A stretch of DNA of 11,505 nucleotides from contig JBFLXN010000080.1 in the NCBI GenBank assembly GCA_040755715.1, positions 1 through 11,505 on the forward strand, read 5' to 3'. The notes beneath the pieces are model-generated. The model made no database searches. It saw only the letters and a list, made by a program, of their open reading frames with translations, and was not told the origin of the DNA. Source of the stretch: JBFLXN01 sp040755715 [NCBI: Candidatus Edwardsbacteria bacterium]. Lineage in GTDB: Bacteria; Edwardsbacteria; AC1; JBFLXN01. The position numbers were made by a program, and so were the translations under genes. Shown piece by piece: positions 1 to 6,465 of this stretch (positions are counted from its first letter, which is position 1; each line of letters opens with the position of its first letter).

Positions 1-25
1 CGGGGCTTCAGGGCATCCTCAAATG

Positions 26-127
26 AAAGAAAATGCAAAATTTAAATATCAAAATGCAAAATTAAGGAATTTGTTTTTAATTTTTGATATGTCATTTTGA
101 TTTTTACATTTTGATATTTGATTTTCC
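26..127. repeat. AT-rich inverted-repeat element upstream of the first operon
   Basis: Two related AT-rich arms face each other. The left arm (about 30-66) contains AAATATCAAAATGCAAAAT, and the right arm (about 92-127) contains the reverse-complement form CATTTTGATATTTGATTTTC. A spacer rich in T separates them. The arms are imperfect copies of one motif, so a transcript could fold into a long weak hairpin. This looks like a dispersed intergenic palindrome and not a regulator of the gene at 230, because about 100 bases lie between. Bases 128-229 hold nothing I can name apart from a short perfect dyad GTTACAGTAAC at 189-199. Confidence 0.5.
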
Positions 128-229
128 CAGGCAGATTTTGAGCCAAAATTTAACAAAGCACTGCTTCGTTTCCTTGTTTCCATTCATGGTTACAGTAACT
201 ATCTTTGTTTTTATCTTACAAGGTAGAAG

Positions 230-571
230 ATGAAATTCAGTGATATCTTTGCCTCAGGTGAATCAGAAACAAAACCGCCCAGTCCGGAGCGGCAAAAAGA
301 ATTAATTGAAAAGATTGCCAAGAAAGTTTTTGACTTGAGGCTTTCGGCTCCCGCTATATTCTTCCTGGAGTCAATGAAACCTTTGTCTTTTCTCGGCAGT
401 CAAGTGTTGGTATTCTTTCAGCCAATCTTTCATTCATTTTTTAGTCTAAAAGAATATGACGAAATCACGATGATGTTAGAAGAAAGAGAAAATGTAGAGA
501 GACTAATTTGTGAGATTGAGAAATTAGAGGGAGAAGAGAGAGAAGTCAAAACTAAGGAAAGGAGTAAATGA
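230..571 (+). CDS. Small uncharacterised protein, first gene of the GlmL operon
   Basis: This 113-residue, probably cytosolic protein has no signal peptide. Residues 1-30 are polar and charged. A hydrophobic core follows at about 38-72, with alternating helical stretches (SAPAIFFLESMKPLSFLGSQ). The C-terminal 35 residues are highly charged and probably form a coiled helix. I do not recognise a named domain. From memory, similar short proteins with the LES-KPLSFLGSQ core occur near cobalamin-dependent mutase genes in several candidate phyla, but I cannot verify this here. The ATG at 230 is preceded by a weak purine-rich site (AAGGTAGAAG). Its stop codon overlaps the start of the next gene as ATGA, so the genes are probably translationally coupled and share a job or at least an mRNA. 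The hydrophobic core could also be amphipathic and membrane-associated. Confidence 0.75.
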   Translation: MKFSDIFASGESETKPPSPERQKELIEKIAKKVFDLRLSAPAIFFLESMKPLSFLGSQVLVFFQPIFHSFFSLKEYDEITMMLEERENVERLICEIEKLEGEEREVKTKERSK

Positions 572-906
572 TTCCCAATATCTGTAAACAAAAACATAAG
601 GCCGCTGAGCGTGAAATAAGAAGGATAGTCAAAGGCTATAAGCCAGAAAAGGTCATCATTTTTGGTTCATTGGCCAGAGGAGACATAAATAGAGGAAGTG
701 ACCTTGATCTAATACTAATTAAAGAAACCGAGGAACGTTTTGATAGACGAATTGAGACAGTCCTGAAATATGTAAAAGGAGAAATTGGTGTAGAGCCGAT
801 AATCTATACCAGAGGTGAACTTTCAATGTTGCTTAAACAAAAAAATGATTTTTTGGAAACAGTGTTAGCAGAAGGTAAAGTCGTATATGAAAAACAAAGA
901 CAATAA
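568..906 (+). CDS. MNT-type minimal nucleotidyltransferase (antitoxin-like)
   Basis: This 112-residue protein belongs to the DNA polymerase beta-like minimal nucleotidyltransferases. The signature is clear: FGSLARG at residues 32-38, then SDLDL at 44-48, with D45 and D47 as the metal-binding acids. The usual third acid of the family lies in the strand at about 75-80, where I see E76 (VEPIIYT), a Glu in place of the common Asp. In HepT/MntA (type VII) toxin-antitoxin systems the MNT enzyme transfers AMP to a tyrosine of the HEPN toxin and so silences it. The next gene encodes a HEPN protein and overlaps by 20 bp, which supports that pairing. The start overlaps the upstream stop (ATGA) and is preceded by AAGGAAAGGAG. 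The assignment to the fold is firm. The toxin-antitoxin role is inferred from family and context. Confidence 0.88.
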   Translation: MIPNICKQKHKAAEREIRRIVKGYKPEKVIIFGSLARGDINRGSDLDLILIKETEERFDRRIETVLKYVKGEIGVEPIIYTRGELSMLLKQKNDFLETVLAEGKVVYEKQRQ

Positions 907-1324
907 TCTCTATGAAGCACAGCGGTGGATTAATCAGGCAGAAAAAGATTTAGCCACAGCTAAATGGGATTTTAAGGGCAAGTTTTACAGTCAAGTTTGC
1001 TTTATGTGTCAGCAGGTAGGCGAAAAGGCTTTGAAAGCATTCTGCTATCAAAAAGGCGAAAGAAATGTAATAGGGCACACTGTCATGGAATTGGCAAGAA
1101 AATGTTGCCGATTGGACTGCGGCTTTCCTTTACTTGAAAGAGAGGCACGGAGATTGGATAAATATTATATCATTACCCGTTATCCCAATGGCTTGCCAGG
1201 TTTTATTCCTGCCGACTATTTTGATGAAGAAGAAGCAAAAGAAGCATTAGAATACGCAAAGAAGATTTTGAATATTGTGAAGAGAAAAATATCAAGAGGA
1301 GGATTAGAAAAAGATGCCTATTGA
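887..1324 (+). CDS. HEPN-domain protein, partner of the MNT gene (toxin-like)
   Basis: This 145-residue all-helical protein has the HEPN layout. The first helix pair spans about 10-55 (YEAQRWINQAEKDLATAK, then QQVGEKALKAF). The R-x4-H motif follows as R59-NVIG-H64. The family's conserved LDKYY-I-TRYPNG segment is at about 105-117, and a last helix runs from 123 to 142. HEPN proteins are often RNases whose R and H residues act at a dimer interface. In HepT-type toxins the motif is R-x4-H-x-Y. Here the residue two after H64 is V66, so the modified tyrosine would have to lie elsewhere, perhaps in the YYIITRY segment. The ATG at 887 lies inside the MNT gene, and the 3' end overlaps the glmL start by 11 bp. 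A non-toxic role as a nucleotide-binding partner is also possible. Confidence 0.85.
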   Translation: MKNKDNNLYEAQRWINQAEKDLATAKWDFKGKFYSQVCFMCQQVGEKALKAFCYQKGERNVIGHTVMELARKCCRLDCGFPLLEREARRLDKYYIITRYPNGLPGFIPADYFDEEEAKEALEYAKKILNIVKRKISRGGLEKDAY

Positions 1325-3137
1325 ACCTGCTAAGATTCAGTCTATCTTAGCTACTGATTGTGGTAGCACTACTACCAAGGCAATTTTGATTGAAAAGCGC
1401 GGCGAAGAATATCGCCTCATTGTCAGAGGTGAAGCGCCGACCACGGTAGAAGCACCATTTGAGGATGTAACTAAAGGTGTTTTAAACGCTGTACGAGAAG
1501 TAGAGGAACTGGCGGGAAAGAAAATCCTAAGAGGTGAAAAGATTATTATCCGCGGTCAAGATAGGACAGAGGCAAATGAAGGAGTGGATATTTATATCTC
1601 TACTTCTTCTGCGGGAGGGGGATTGCAGATGATGGTAGCGGGGGTAGTCAAAACAATGACCGCCGAGAGTGCCGCCAGAGCCGCCTTAGGCGCTGGAGCG
1701 ATTGTCATGGATGTCTTAGCCTCAAATGACGGAAGGCTCCCCCATCAGCGAGTTGAGCGCATCAGAAAATTGCGACCAGATATGATTCTCCTTTCTGGAG
1801 GTATTGATGGCGGAACCATTACCCATGTAGTAGAGATGGCTGAATTGATTGGAGCGGCAGACCCGAAACCCCGATTTGGCATGGGATATGAACTTCCCCT
1901 TATTTACGCCGGTAACAAAGAAGCCCGCAAACCGGTAGAACAAATATTGCAAAAGAAAGCGGCTTTAAAAGTAGTAGAAAACTTGCGACCTGTTTTAGAG
2001 CGGGAAAATTTGGCTCCGGCCAGACACGCTATTCATGACCTCTTTATGGAACATGTAATGGCACATGCTCCAGGTTACCTCAAATTGATGTCCTGGACAG
2101 GAGAAGTCCCAATTATGCCGACTCCTGGTGCTGTGGGATTAATCATTCAGACAATCGCCGAGAAAGAAAAAATTACCGCTATTGGAGTAGATATTGGGGG
2201 CGCTACCACCGATGTCTTTTCTGTCTTCCAGGGAGTTTTTAATAGAACAGTCTCAGCTAACCTAGGAATGTCCTATTCAGTCTCCAATGTCTTGGCCGAA
2301 AGCGGCCTTGAGAATATTATGCGCTGGGTTCCATTTGAGATGGACGAGACTGTCTTACGCAATCGTATTCGCAATAAGATGATTCGCCCTACGACCATAC
2401 CACAAACCTTAGAGGAACTTCAAATTGAACAGGCCATTGCCCGAGAGGCCTTGCGCTTGGCCTTTGTTCAACATAAAGAGATGGCCGTGGGATTAAAAGG
2501 CGTTCAACAGGAGCGCACCATTTCTGATGCTTTTGCCCAGACTGCTACGGGGGAGACTTTAATCAATATGATGCAATTAAACATTCTGGTAGGTTCAGGT
2601 GGTGTGTTATCACATGCTCCAAGAAGAGCCCAGGCAGCTTTAATGATGATTGATGCTTTTCTCCCAGAAGGAGTGACGATGTTGGCTGTGGATTCAATCT
2701 TTATGGCTCCACAATTAGGTGTCCTTTCTACTGTTCATCCCAAAGCCGCTACCGAAGTCTTTGATAAAGATTGCCTGATTCGTCTGGGAAGTTGCCTAGC
2801 GGCGGTCGGTCAAGGTAAAGAAGGACAGCCTTGCCTCAAAATTAAAATTAAAAGGACAAATGGTGAAACTTTAGAGAGAAGCGTCAATTTTGGAGAGATA
2901 GCGGTCATACCACTTCCAGTGGGTGAAAAGGCAGAGGCTGTCCTTGAACCGGCTAGAGGTTTTGATGCCGGGGCAGGGAAAGGAAAAATCTTAGAAGTAA
3001 AAGTTGAAGGTGGAGTGGTTGGCATTATTCTTGATGCTCGGGGGAGACCATTTATTTTGCCCCAAGAGGCAAAAAAGAGAGTGGAAAAACTAAAAGAGTG
3101 GAACAAAGCTCTGAAGATATATCCGGCAGACAAATAA
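1314..3137 (+). CDS. glmL: GlmL/MutL-family ASKHA ATPase (cobalamin mutase-associated)
   Basis: This 607-residue protein belongs to the family named after glutamate mutase MutL/GlmL (not the DNA-repair MutL). ASKHA nucleotide-binding motifs are visible: phosphate-1 loop D15-CGSTTTKA, a Gly-rich STSSAGGG near 95-102, LLSGGIDGG near 159-167, phosphate-2 motif D293-IGGATTD300, and the adenosine motif VGSGG at 426-430. Family members sit beside adenosylcobalamin-dependent mutases (glutamate mutase, D-ornithine aminomutase) and are thought to be chaperones or reactivators, although the biochemical role is poorly defined. No mutase subunit lies in this window. At 607 residues it is longer than the classical clostridial proteins of about 460, and the extra part is mainly the C-terminal region after about 500. 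GAGGAGG at 1296-1302 is a strong ribosome binding site about 11 bases before the ATG, which lies inside the HEPN gene. Confidence 0.9.
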   Translation: MPIEPAKIQSILATDCGSTTTKAILIEKRGEEYRLIVRGEAPTTVEAPFEDVTKGVLNAVREVEELAGKKILRGEKIIIRGQDRTEANEGVDIYISTSSAGGGLQMMVAGVVKTMTAESAARAALGAGAIVMDVLASNDGRLPHQRVERIRKLRPDMILLSGGIDGGTITHVVEMAELIGAADPKPRFGMGYELPLIYAGNKEARKPVEQILQKKAALKVVENLRPVLERENLAPARHAIHDLFMEHVMAHAPGYLKLMSWTGEVPIMPTPGAVGLIIQTIAEKEKITAIGVDIGGATTDVFSVFQGVFNRTVSANLGMSYSVSNVLAESGLENIMRWVPFEMDETVLRNRIRNKMIRPTTIPQTLEELQIEQAIAREALRLAFVQHKEMAVGLKGVQQERTISDAFAQTATGETLINMMQLNILVGSGGVLSHAPRRAQAALMMIDAFLPEGVTMLAVDSIFMAPQLGVLSTVHPKAATEVFDKDCLIRLGSCLAAVGQGKEGQPCLKIKIKRTNGETLERSVNFGEIAVIPLPVGEKAEAVLEPARGFDAGAGKGKILEVKVEGGVVGIILDARGRPFILPQEAKKRVEKLKEWNKALKIYPADK

Positions 3138-3153
3138 TATCTTCGTATAAAAA

Positions 3154-3334
3154 GGTTACGGTTAGGGGCTACGGTTACGAAACCCATTTCGGTTAATAAG
3201 TTTATTGGGTTTATTGAGTTCATTGAGTCTCTTGAGTTTTATAACCCAACAAACTATGTAAACCCAAAAAACTGGGCAAACTTTCTCAAGATTGACGATA
3301 CGAGCTTCGTAACCCTAACCAATCGACGATTGGT
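3154..3334. repeat. Composite palindromic repeat, copy 1 of the GTTTATTGGGTT family
   Basis: This fills most of the glmL to 3368 gap. Outer arms are 3160-3181 and 3306-3320. TTCGTAACCCTAACC on the right is the complement of the left arm, except for a 7-base insertion in the left arm. Inside, 3198-3240 is a run of GTTTATTGGGTTTATTGAG type units on the + strand, followed by the complementary type AACCCAACAAAC and TGTAAACCC (3243-3265). A perfect 17-base palindrome, ACCAATCGACGATTGGT, closes the region at 3318-3334. It lies 33 bases before the next ATG and could be a hairpin or an operator, but more likely belongs to the repeat. A second copy in reverse orientation lies at 4628-4709. Confidence 0.65.
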
Positions 3335-3367
3335 CATTGGTTATTGAATTAGTTGGAGGATTTGATT

Positions 3368-4579
3368 ATGGCTCATGCTTATACTCCGGGTTTAAAAGTT
3401 TTAGCCAAGACTAAAGTCAGAAAAGAAAGGCGTCTTCCACTAAAAGGAGAAGTTTTGGTCAAAAAGGGCAATGTGGTGAAGGCAGAAGATATTGTGGCTC
3501 ACACTAATCTTCCAGGAGATGTGCAAACTGTCAATGTCGCCGGACTCTTGAGCATCTTGCCAGAGGATATTGAATTATGTATGCTTAAGAAAGCTGGCGA
3601 TTACATAAAATGCAATGAAACTTTGGCGCAAAGCAAAGGCTTCTTTGGACTCTTTAAGTCAACCTGTAAGGCACCGGTCAGCGGCACGATAGAGAGCATT
3701 TCTTCTATTACCGGACAAGTTATCTTGCGTGAGCCACCCCATCCTGTTCAAATAGCGGCTTATCTTGACGGCACAGTGACAGAAATATTAGAAAGAGAAG
3801 GTGTAGTGATAGAAACAATCGGTACCTTTGTGCAAGGGATTTTTGGTGTTGGCGGTGAAACCATCGGTGTCTTGAAAATGGTCACTAATGACCCTTCAAG
3901 CATTCTCACTCCAGAAATGTTTACTCCTGACTGTAAGGATAAGATTATCGTCGGTGGTTCTTTGGTAACTAGTCAATCTATTGCTAAAGCCATTGAAATT
4001 GGCGTTAAGGCTATTGTCGTTGGTGGCATCAATGATGTAGATTTGAAGGAATTTCTTGGCTATGACCTGGGGGTGGCCATCACCGGTTCAGAAGAGAAAG
4101 GAATCACTTTAGTGATTACTGAGGGATTTGGTAAAATGACTATGGCTCACAAAACCTTTGAATTACTCAAATCTAAAGAGGGAATGAAGGCATCTGTGAA
4201 TGGTGCAACTCAAATCAGAGCCGGGGTAATGCGTCCAGAAGTGATTGTTCCTTTAGACCCACAGTTGTCTGATAAAGAAACGATGGAACGACACGAGTTA
4301 GGAGCCGGCTTAGTAATTGATAGCCCCGTCAGAGTAATTAGAGAACCGTATTTTGGTAGATTGGGTAAGGTGACTGCTCTTCCGTCAGAACTGCAATCTC
4401 TTGAGACCGAGGCCAAAGTGAGAGTATTAGAAGTGGAATTTTCTGCCGACCTGTCCGTTGAGCCAAGATGCGAAGCCCTCGGTCGTAGCCCTATGGGCGA
4501 GACCCACGGTCAGGAAAGCGGAGAAGATAGGATAAGGGCAATTATCCCAAGGGCAAATGTGGAGATGATTGAGGAGTGA
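3368..4579 (+). CDS. Uncharacterised 403-residue protein next to GlmL
   Basis: I do not recognise a named family with certainty. Residues 18-130 look like two beta-rich barrel-sandwich type segments (LPLKGEVLVKKGNVVKAED, then CKAPVSGTIESISSITGQV), similar in feel to the RnfC or biotinyl-like hybrid fold. Residues about 150-310 alternate beta strands and glycines (DKIIVGGSLVTSQSIAKAIE, KAIVVGGIND), as in a Rossmann-like fold. The C-terminus (about 312-400) resembles a KOW/SH3 barrel (VIDSPVRVIREPYFGRLGKV). There is no signal peptide. A 20-30 residue insertion near 360-387 breaks the last domain (see the repeat at 4450-4514). I start it at the ATG at 3368, with GGAGGA at 3355-3360. A TTG five codons upstream overlaps that site and is unlikely. 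Position after glmL suggests, but does not prove, a shared process. Confidence 0.82.
   Translation: MAHAYTPGLKVLAKTKVRKERRLPLKGEVLVKKGNVVKAEDIVAHTNLPGDVQTVNVAGLLSILPEDIELCMLKKAGDYIKCNETLAQSKGFFGLFKSTCKAPVSGTIESISSITGQVILREPPHPVQIAAYLDGTVTEILEREGVVIETIGTFVQGIFGVGGETIGVLKMVTNDPSSILTPEMFTPDCKDKIIVGGSLVTSQSIAKAIEIGVKAIVVGGINDVDLKEFLGYDLGVAITGSEEKGITLVITEGFGKMTMAHKTFELLKSKEGMKASVNGATQIRAGVMRPEVIVPLDPQLSDKETMERHELGAGLVIDSPVRVIREPYFGRLGKVTALPSELQSLETEAKVRVLEVEFSADLSVEPRCEALGRSPMGETHGQESGEDRIRAIIPRANVEMIEE
4450..4514. repeat. Palindromic element inside the coding sequence of the 403-residue protein
   Basis: Terminal arms CCTGTCCGT (4450-4458) and ACGGTCAGG (4506-4514) are inverted repeats with 8 of 9 positions paired. 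Between them lies a tight hairpin, GCCC-TAT-GGGC (4488-4498). The segment is more GC-rich than the gene around it. In the protein it corresponds to a polar stretch (DLSVEPRCEALG, then ETHGQESGEDR) between the beta strand VRVLEVEF and the strand IRAIIPRANVEMI, where a KOW/SH3-type barrel would need only a short turn. It keeps the frame. I read it as a mobile palindrome tolerated in a loop, like the protein-embedded palindromic elements known from Rickettsia. Confidence 0.5.
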
Positions 4580-4607
4580 AACCAAAAGATATTCTGTAAC
4601 ACTTACC

Positions 4608-4709
4608 GCGGAGACGCAGAGAGTTTACTTGGTTTGTCGGGTTTACACGGTTTATTGAGTTAACCCAATAAACCCAACAAACCCAACAAACTCAATAAAC
4701 TCAAGAACT
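4608..4709. repeat. Intergenic repeat, copy 2 of the GTTTATTGGGTT family
   Basis: Positions 4628-4709 read GGGTTTACACGGTTTATTGAG and then the complementary AACCCAATAAACCC, AACAAACCC and CTCAATAAACTCAAG. This is the reverse complement, in order and content, of the core of the repeat at 3195-3265: the end TGTAAACCC of copy 1 matches GGGTTTACA here. It can fold back on itself. The first part (4608-4622, CCGCGGAGACGCAGAG) looks like a fragment of another dispersed element. The stretch fills nearly the whole gap between the 403-residue gene and panD. Confidence 0.6.
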
Positions 4710-4722
4710 AAGAGAAGTTGTT

Positions 4723-5085
4723 ATGCTCAGGCTCGTCTGTAAATCAAAAATTCATCGTGCTACAGTGACCGAAGTAGATTTGGATTACGAAGGAAGTATC
4801 ACTATTGACGATAATCTTTTAAGGGAAGCCAATATTCTCCCTAATGAAATCGTTTTAGTAGCAAATCTCAGCAATGGTGAACGGTTTGAAACTTATGTTA
4901 TGAAAGGGAAGGCCGGTTCAGGTATAGTTGCATTAAACGGTGCTGCCGCCCGTTTGGGAATGCCAGGGGATAAAGTGATAATCATCTCTTCAGTCTTGAT
5001 GGATGATGACGAAGCCAGCATTTACAAACCCATCGTGGTGCGGGTTGATGAGAAAAATAAAATACTAAAAGATGAGCGCAGATGA
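4723..5085 (+). CDS. panD: Aspartate 1-decarboxylase proenzyme PanD
   Basis: PanD decarboxylates L-aspartate to beta-alanine, which feeds pantothenate and CoA synthesis. It is a pyruvoyl enzyme made by self-cleavage between G24 and S25, and the site YEGSIT is intact here. Other known active-site residues are at the expected positions: K9, H11 and R12 (SKIHRATVT), R54, T57, Y58 and N72 (GIVALNGAAARLG). The 120 residues compare with about 116-127 in the family. The last four codons (DERR) lie in the palindromic repeat that follows, so the C-terminal tail is probably repeat-derived. The ATG is preceded by a modest AGAGAAG site. panC, panB and panE are not in the window. The identity is secure. 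Confidence 0.97.
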   Translation: MLRLVCKSKIHRATVTEVDLDYEGSITIDDNLLREANILPNEIVLVANLSNGERFETYVMKGKAGSGIVALNGAAARLGMPGDKVIIISSVLMDDDEASIYKPIVVRVDEKNKILKDERR

Positions 5086-5145
5086 ATCCACAGATGAGCG
5101 CAGATATCTGTGCTTATCTGTGAGAAAATCTGTGTCCATCTGTGC
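5076..5145. repeat. CAGAT/ATCTG inverted repeat between panD and the GlmU-like gene
   Basis: The left half (5076-5105) is built from GCGCAGATGA and CACAGATGAGCGCAGAT. The right half (5106-5145) is its imperfect complement (ATCTGTGCTTATCTGTG, then ATCTGTGTCCATCTGTGC). The centre is the perfect palindrome CAGATATCTG at 5101-5110. Such CAGAT-rich palindromes are a familiar type of dispersed repeat in environmental genomes. It begins inside the last codons of panD and ends 9 bases before the next ATG, leaving no recognisable ribosome binding site for that gene. Confidence 0.65.
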
Positions 5146-5154
5146 TTAAAAAGT

Positions 5155-5895
5155 ATGCGAGATTTAGCCATTATCATCTTAGCCGCTGGAGAAGGAACGA
5201 GAATGAAATCAAATTTAGCCAAGGTTCTTCATCCCCTCGGCGGCAGACCGATGCTTTCTTACCCTCTGAAATTAGCCAAACAAATGAAAGCCAAGCGCAT
5301 TTTAGTCGTCATTGGACATCAAGGAGAAAGGGTTAGGGCAACCTTTCAGGATGAAGGAGTGAAATTTGTTGAACAAAAAGAGCAAAAAGGGACAGGACAC
5401 GCAGTCTGGCAAACGAAGAAATATTTAGGAGATTTCTCGGGAAATATCCTTGTTCTCTATGGGGATGTTCCTTTGTTAAGGGAAGAGACTGTTGAGCAAC
5501 TGACTGCCAGACACAAGACATCAAAGGCCTATGCCACCCTATTGACGGTTATTCTTAAAAACCCGGCAGGATATGGAAGAATTGTGCGCGATGAAAGAGG
5601 GAATTTCTTGCGCATTGTTGAGGATAGAGACGCTAATGCCGAAGAGAAAAAAACTAAAGAAATTAACACAGGTATCGGTTGTTTTAAAGCAAAAGAACTT
5701 TTTGCCACTTTAAGAAAGGTGAAGCCTGATAATAAAAAGAATGAATATTATTTGACTGATGTCTTTGGTATTTTAAAAAAAGAGGGCAAAAAGATTGAAA
5801 CTTCAGTGGCTAAGGACCCGCAAGAAGTAATGGGCCTCAATGACCGCAAGCAATTGGCGGTGGCAGAAACTGTCTTACAAAGACATAATTCGTAG
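5155..5895 (+). CDS. GlmU-like sugar nucleotidyltransferase, N-terminal domain only
   Basis: The 246 residues match the uridyltransferase half of GlmU, which makes UDP-GlcNAc from UTP and GlcNAc-1-phosphate for peptidoglycan and LPS. The motifs are LAAGEGTRMKS (residues 9-19, with R16 and downstream K23), KGTGHAVWQ (about 76-84), LYGDVPL (101-107, metal ligand D104), the YGRIVRD segment, a catalytic-region VED at 155-157, INTGIG at 170-175 and a LTDVF segment near 200. The left-handed beta-helix acetyltransferase half, present in full-length GlmU of about 455 residues, is absent. The sequence stops exactly at the linker (LNDRKQLAVAETVLQRHNS), and the stop codon lies in a repeat. It may be an independent single-domain enzyme or a truncated GlmU, and its sugar could differ. 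I prefer the ATG at 5155 over one 45 bases upstream, because the 15 extra residues come from the repeat. Confidence 0.88.
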   Translation: MRDLAIIILAAGEGTRMKSNLAKVLHPLGGRPMLSYPLKLAKQMKAKRILVVIGHQGERVRATFQDEGVKFVEQKEQKGTGHAVWQTKKYLGDFSGNILVLYGDVPLLREETVEQLTARHKTSKAYATLLTVILKNPAGYGRIVRDERGNFLRIVEDRDANAEEKKTKEINTGIGCFKAKELFATLRKVKPDNKKNEYYLTDVFGILKKEGKKIETSVAKDPQEVMGLNDRKQLAVAETVLQRHNS

Positions 5896-5954
5896 TTCAT
5901 GGCTCATAATTCATAGTAACAAAACTACTAACTATGAACTACGAGCTATGAACT
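5894..5954. repeat. AGTTCATAG-type palindromic repeat
   Basis: The left arm 5894-5918 (AGTTCATGGCTCATAATTC onward) and the right arm 5926-5954 (ending ACGAGCTATGAACT) are inverted copies of about 25 bases with a few mismatches and a short A-rich loop. The element provides the TAG stop of the GlmU-like gene and at least its last codon. It is one of several unrelated palindrome families in the window. Because it has no U-tract it is not a typical terminator. Confidence 0.65.
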
Positions 5955-5970
5955 CCTTTAGTAAGTTTGT

Positions 5971-6465
5971 ATGAGCTCCCCCAAAAATCGTAGGCGACCT
6001 TATTATTCTCTTCCAAAAAAGAAAAGGAAAGGGATTTTAGGCAGGCTTGTTTTTTATCTCCTTTTTCTTTTTTTATTGGTTTTTATTTTTTCCACGGTTA
6101 AAAGATTTGTAGAAATTCGTTCCACTATTCCCCGGGAGAAGGCAGAAAAAATCAGAGTGGAGGTATTGAACGGAACTGGTGTTCAGGATATAGCTCAGAG
6201 AGCTACTACCTATCTCCGCCAGTGCGGATTTGATGTAGTTGAGTGGGGTAATGCCGAGAATCAAAACTTTCCGGAAACAGTGGTGGTTGACCGGGCAGAA
6301 ATGAGTGCCAGTAATGCCAAGTTAGTCGCTCGAGCTTTACATTGCAAAAATGTAATCCCTCAAATTGAGCACACTTCACTTTTAGAAGTTACGGTAGTTA
6401 TTGGAAAAGACTATGCCAAAATCTTTGCCTCACAGAAAAAGAAATGCTTCGGGATTAAGTTCTAG
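5971..6465 (+). CDS. Membrane-anchored LytR_C-domain protein
   Basis: The 164 residues start with a Lys/Arg-rich cytoplasmic segment (1-25). One transmembrane helix follows at about 26-43 (LVFYLLFLFLLVFIFSTV), and then an extracytoplasmic LytR_C domain from about 60 to 150. The domain shows its usual marks: VEVLNGTGVQDIAQR, a DVVEWGNA-x-N segment, PETVVVDR and finally VTVVIGKDY. LytR_C occurs at the C-terminus of LytR-CpsA-Psr proteins and alone in many small anchored proteins. Its function is not well defined, and a link to the cell wall is inferred. There is no catalytic LCP domain here. The ATG at 5971 lacks an obvious ribosome binding site. The 3' end overlaps rsfS by 53 bases. Confidence 0.85.
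   Translation: MSSPKNRRRPYYSLPKKKRKGILGRLVFYLLFLFLLVFIFSTVKRFVEIRSTIPREKAEKIRVEVLNGTGVQDIAQRATTYLRQCGFDVVEWGNAENQNFPETVVVDRAEMSASNAKLVARALHCKNVIPQIEHTSLLEVTVVIGKDYAKIFASQKKKCFGIKF

Noticed and set aside
3-26. A frame ending GLQGILK followed by TGA at the left edge, possibly the tail of an upstream gene
   Set aside because: Only seven codons are visible and nothing confirms the frame.
2810-3223. Minus-strand open frame over the end of glmL
   Set aside because: It is a shadow of the coding strand with low-complexity Ser/Phe-rich content and no start signals.
3353-3367. TTG start five codons upstream for the 403-residue protein
   Set aside because: The TTG overlaps GGAGGA, which is well placed as the ribosome binding site for the ATG at 3368.
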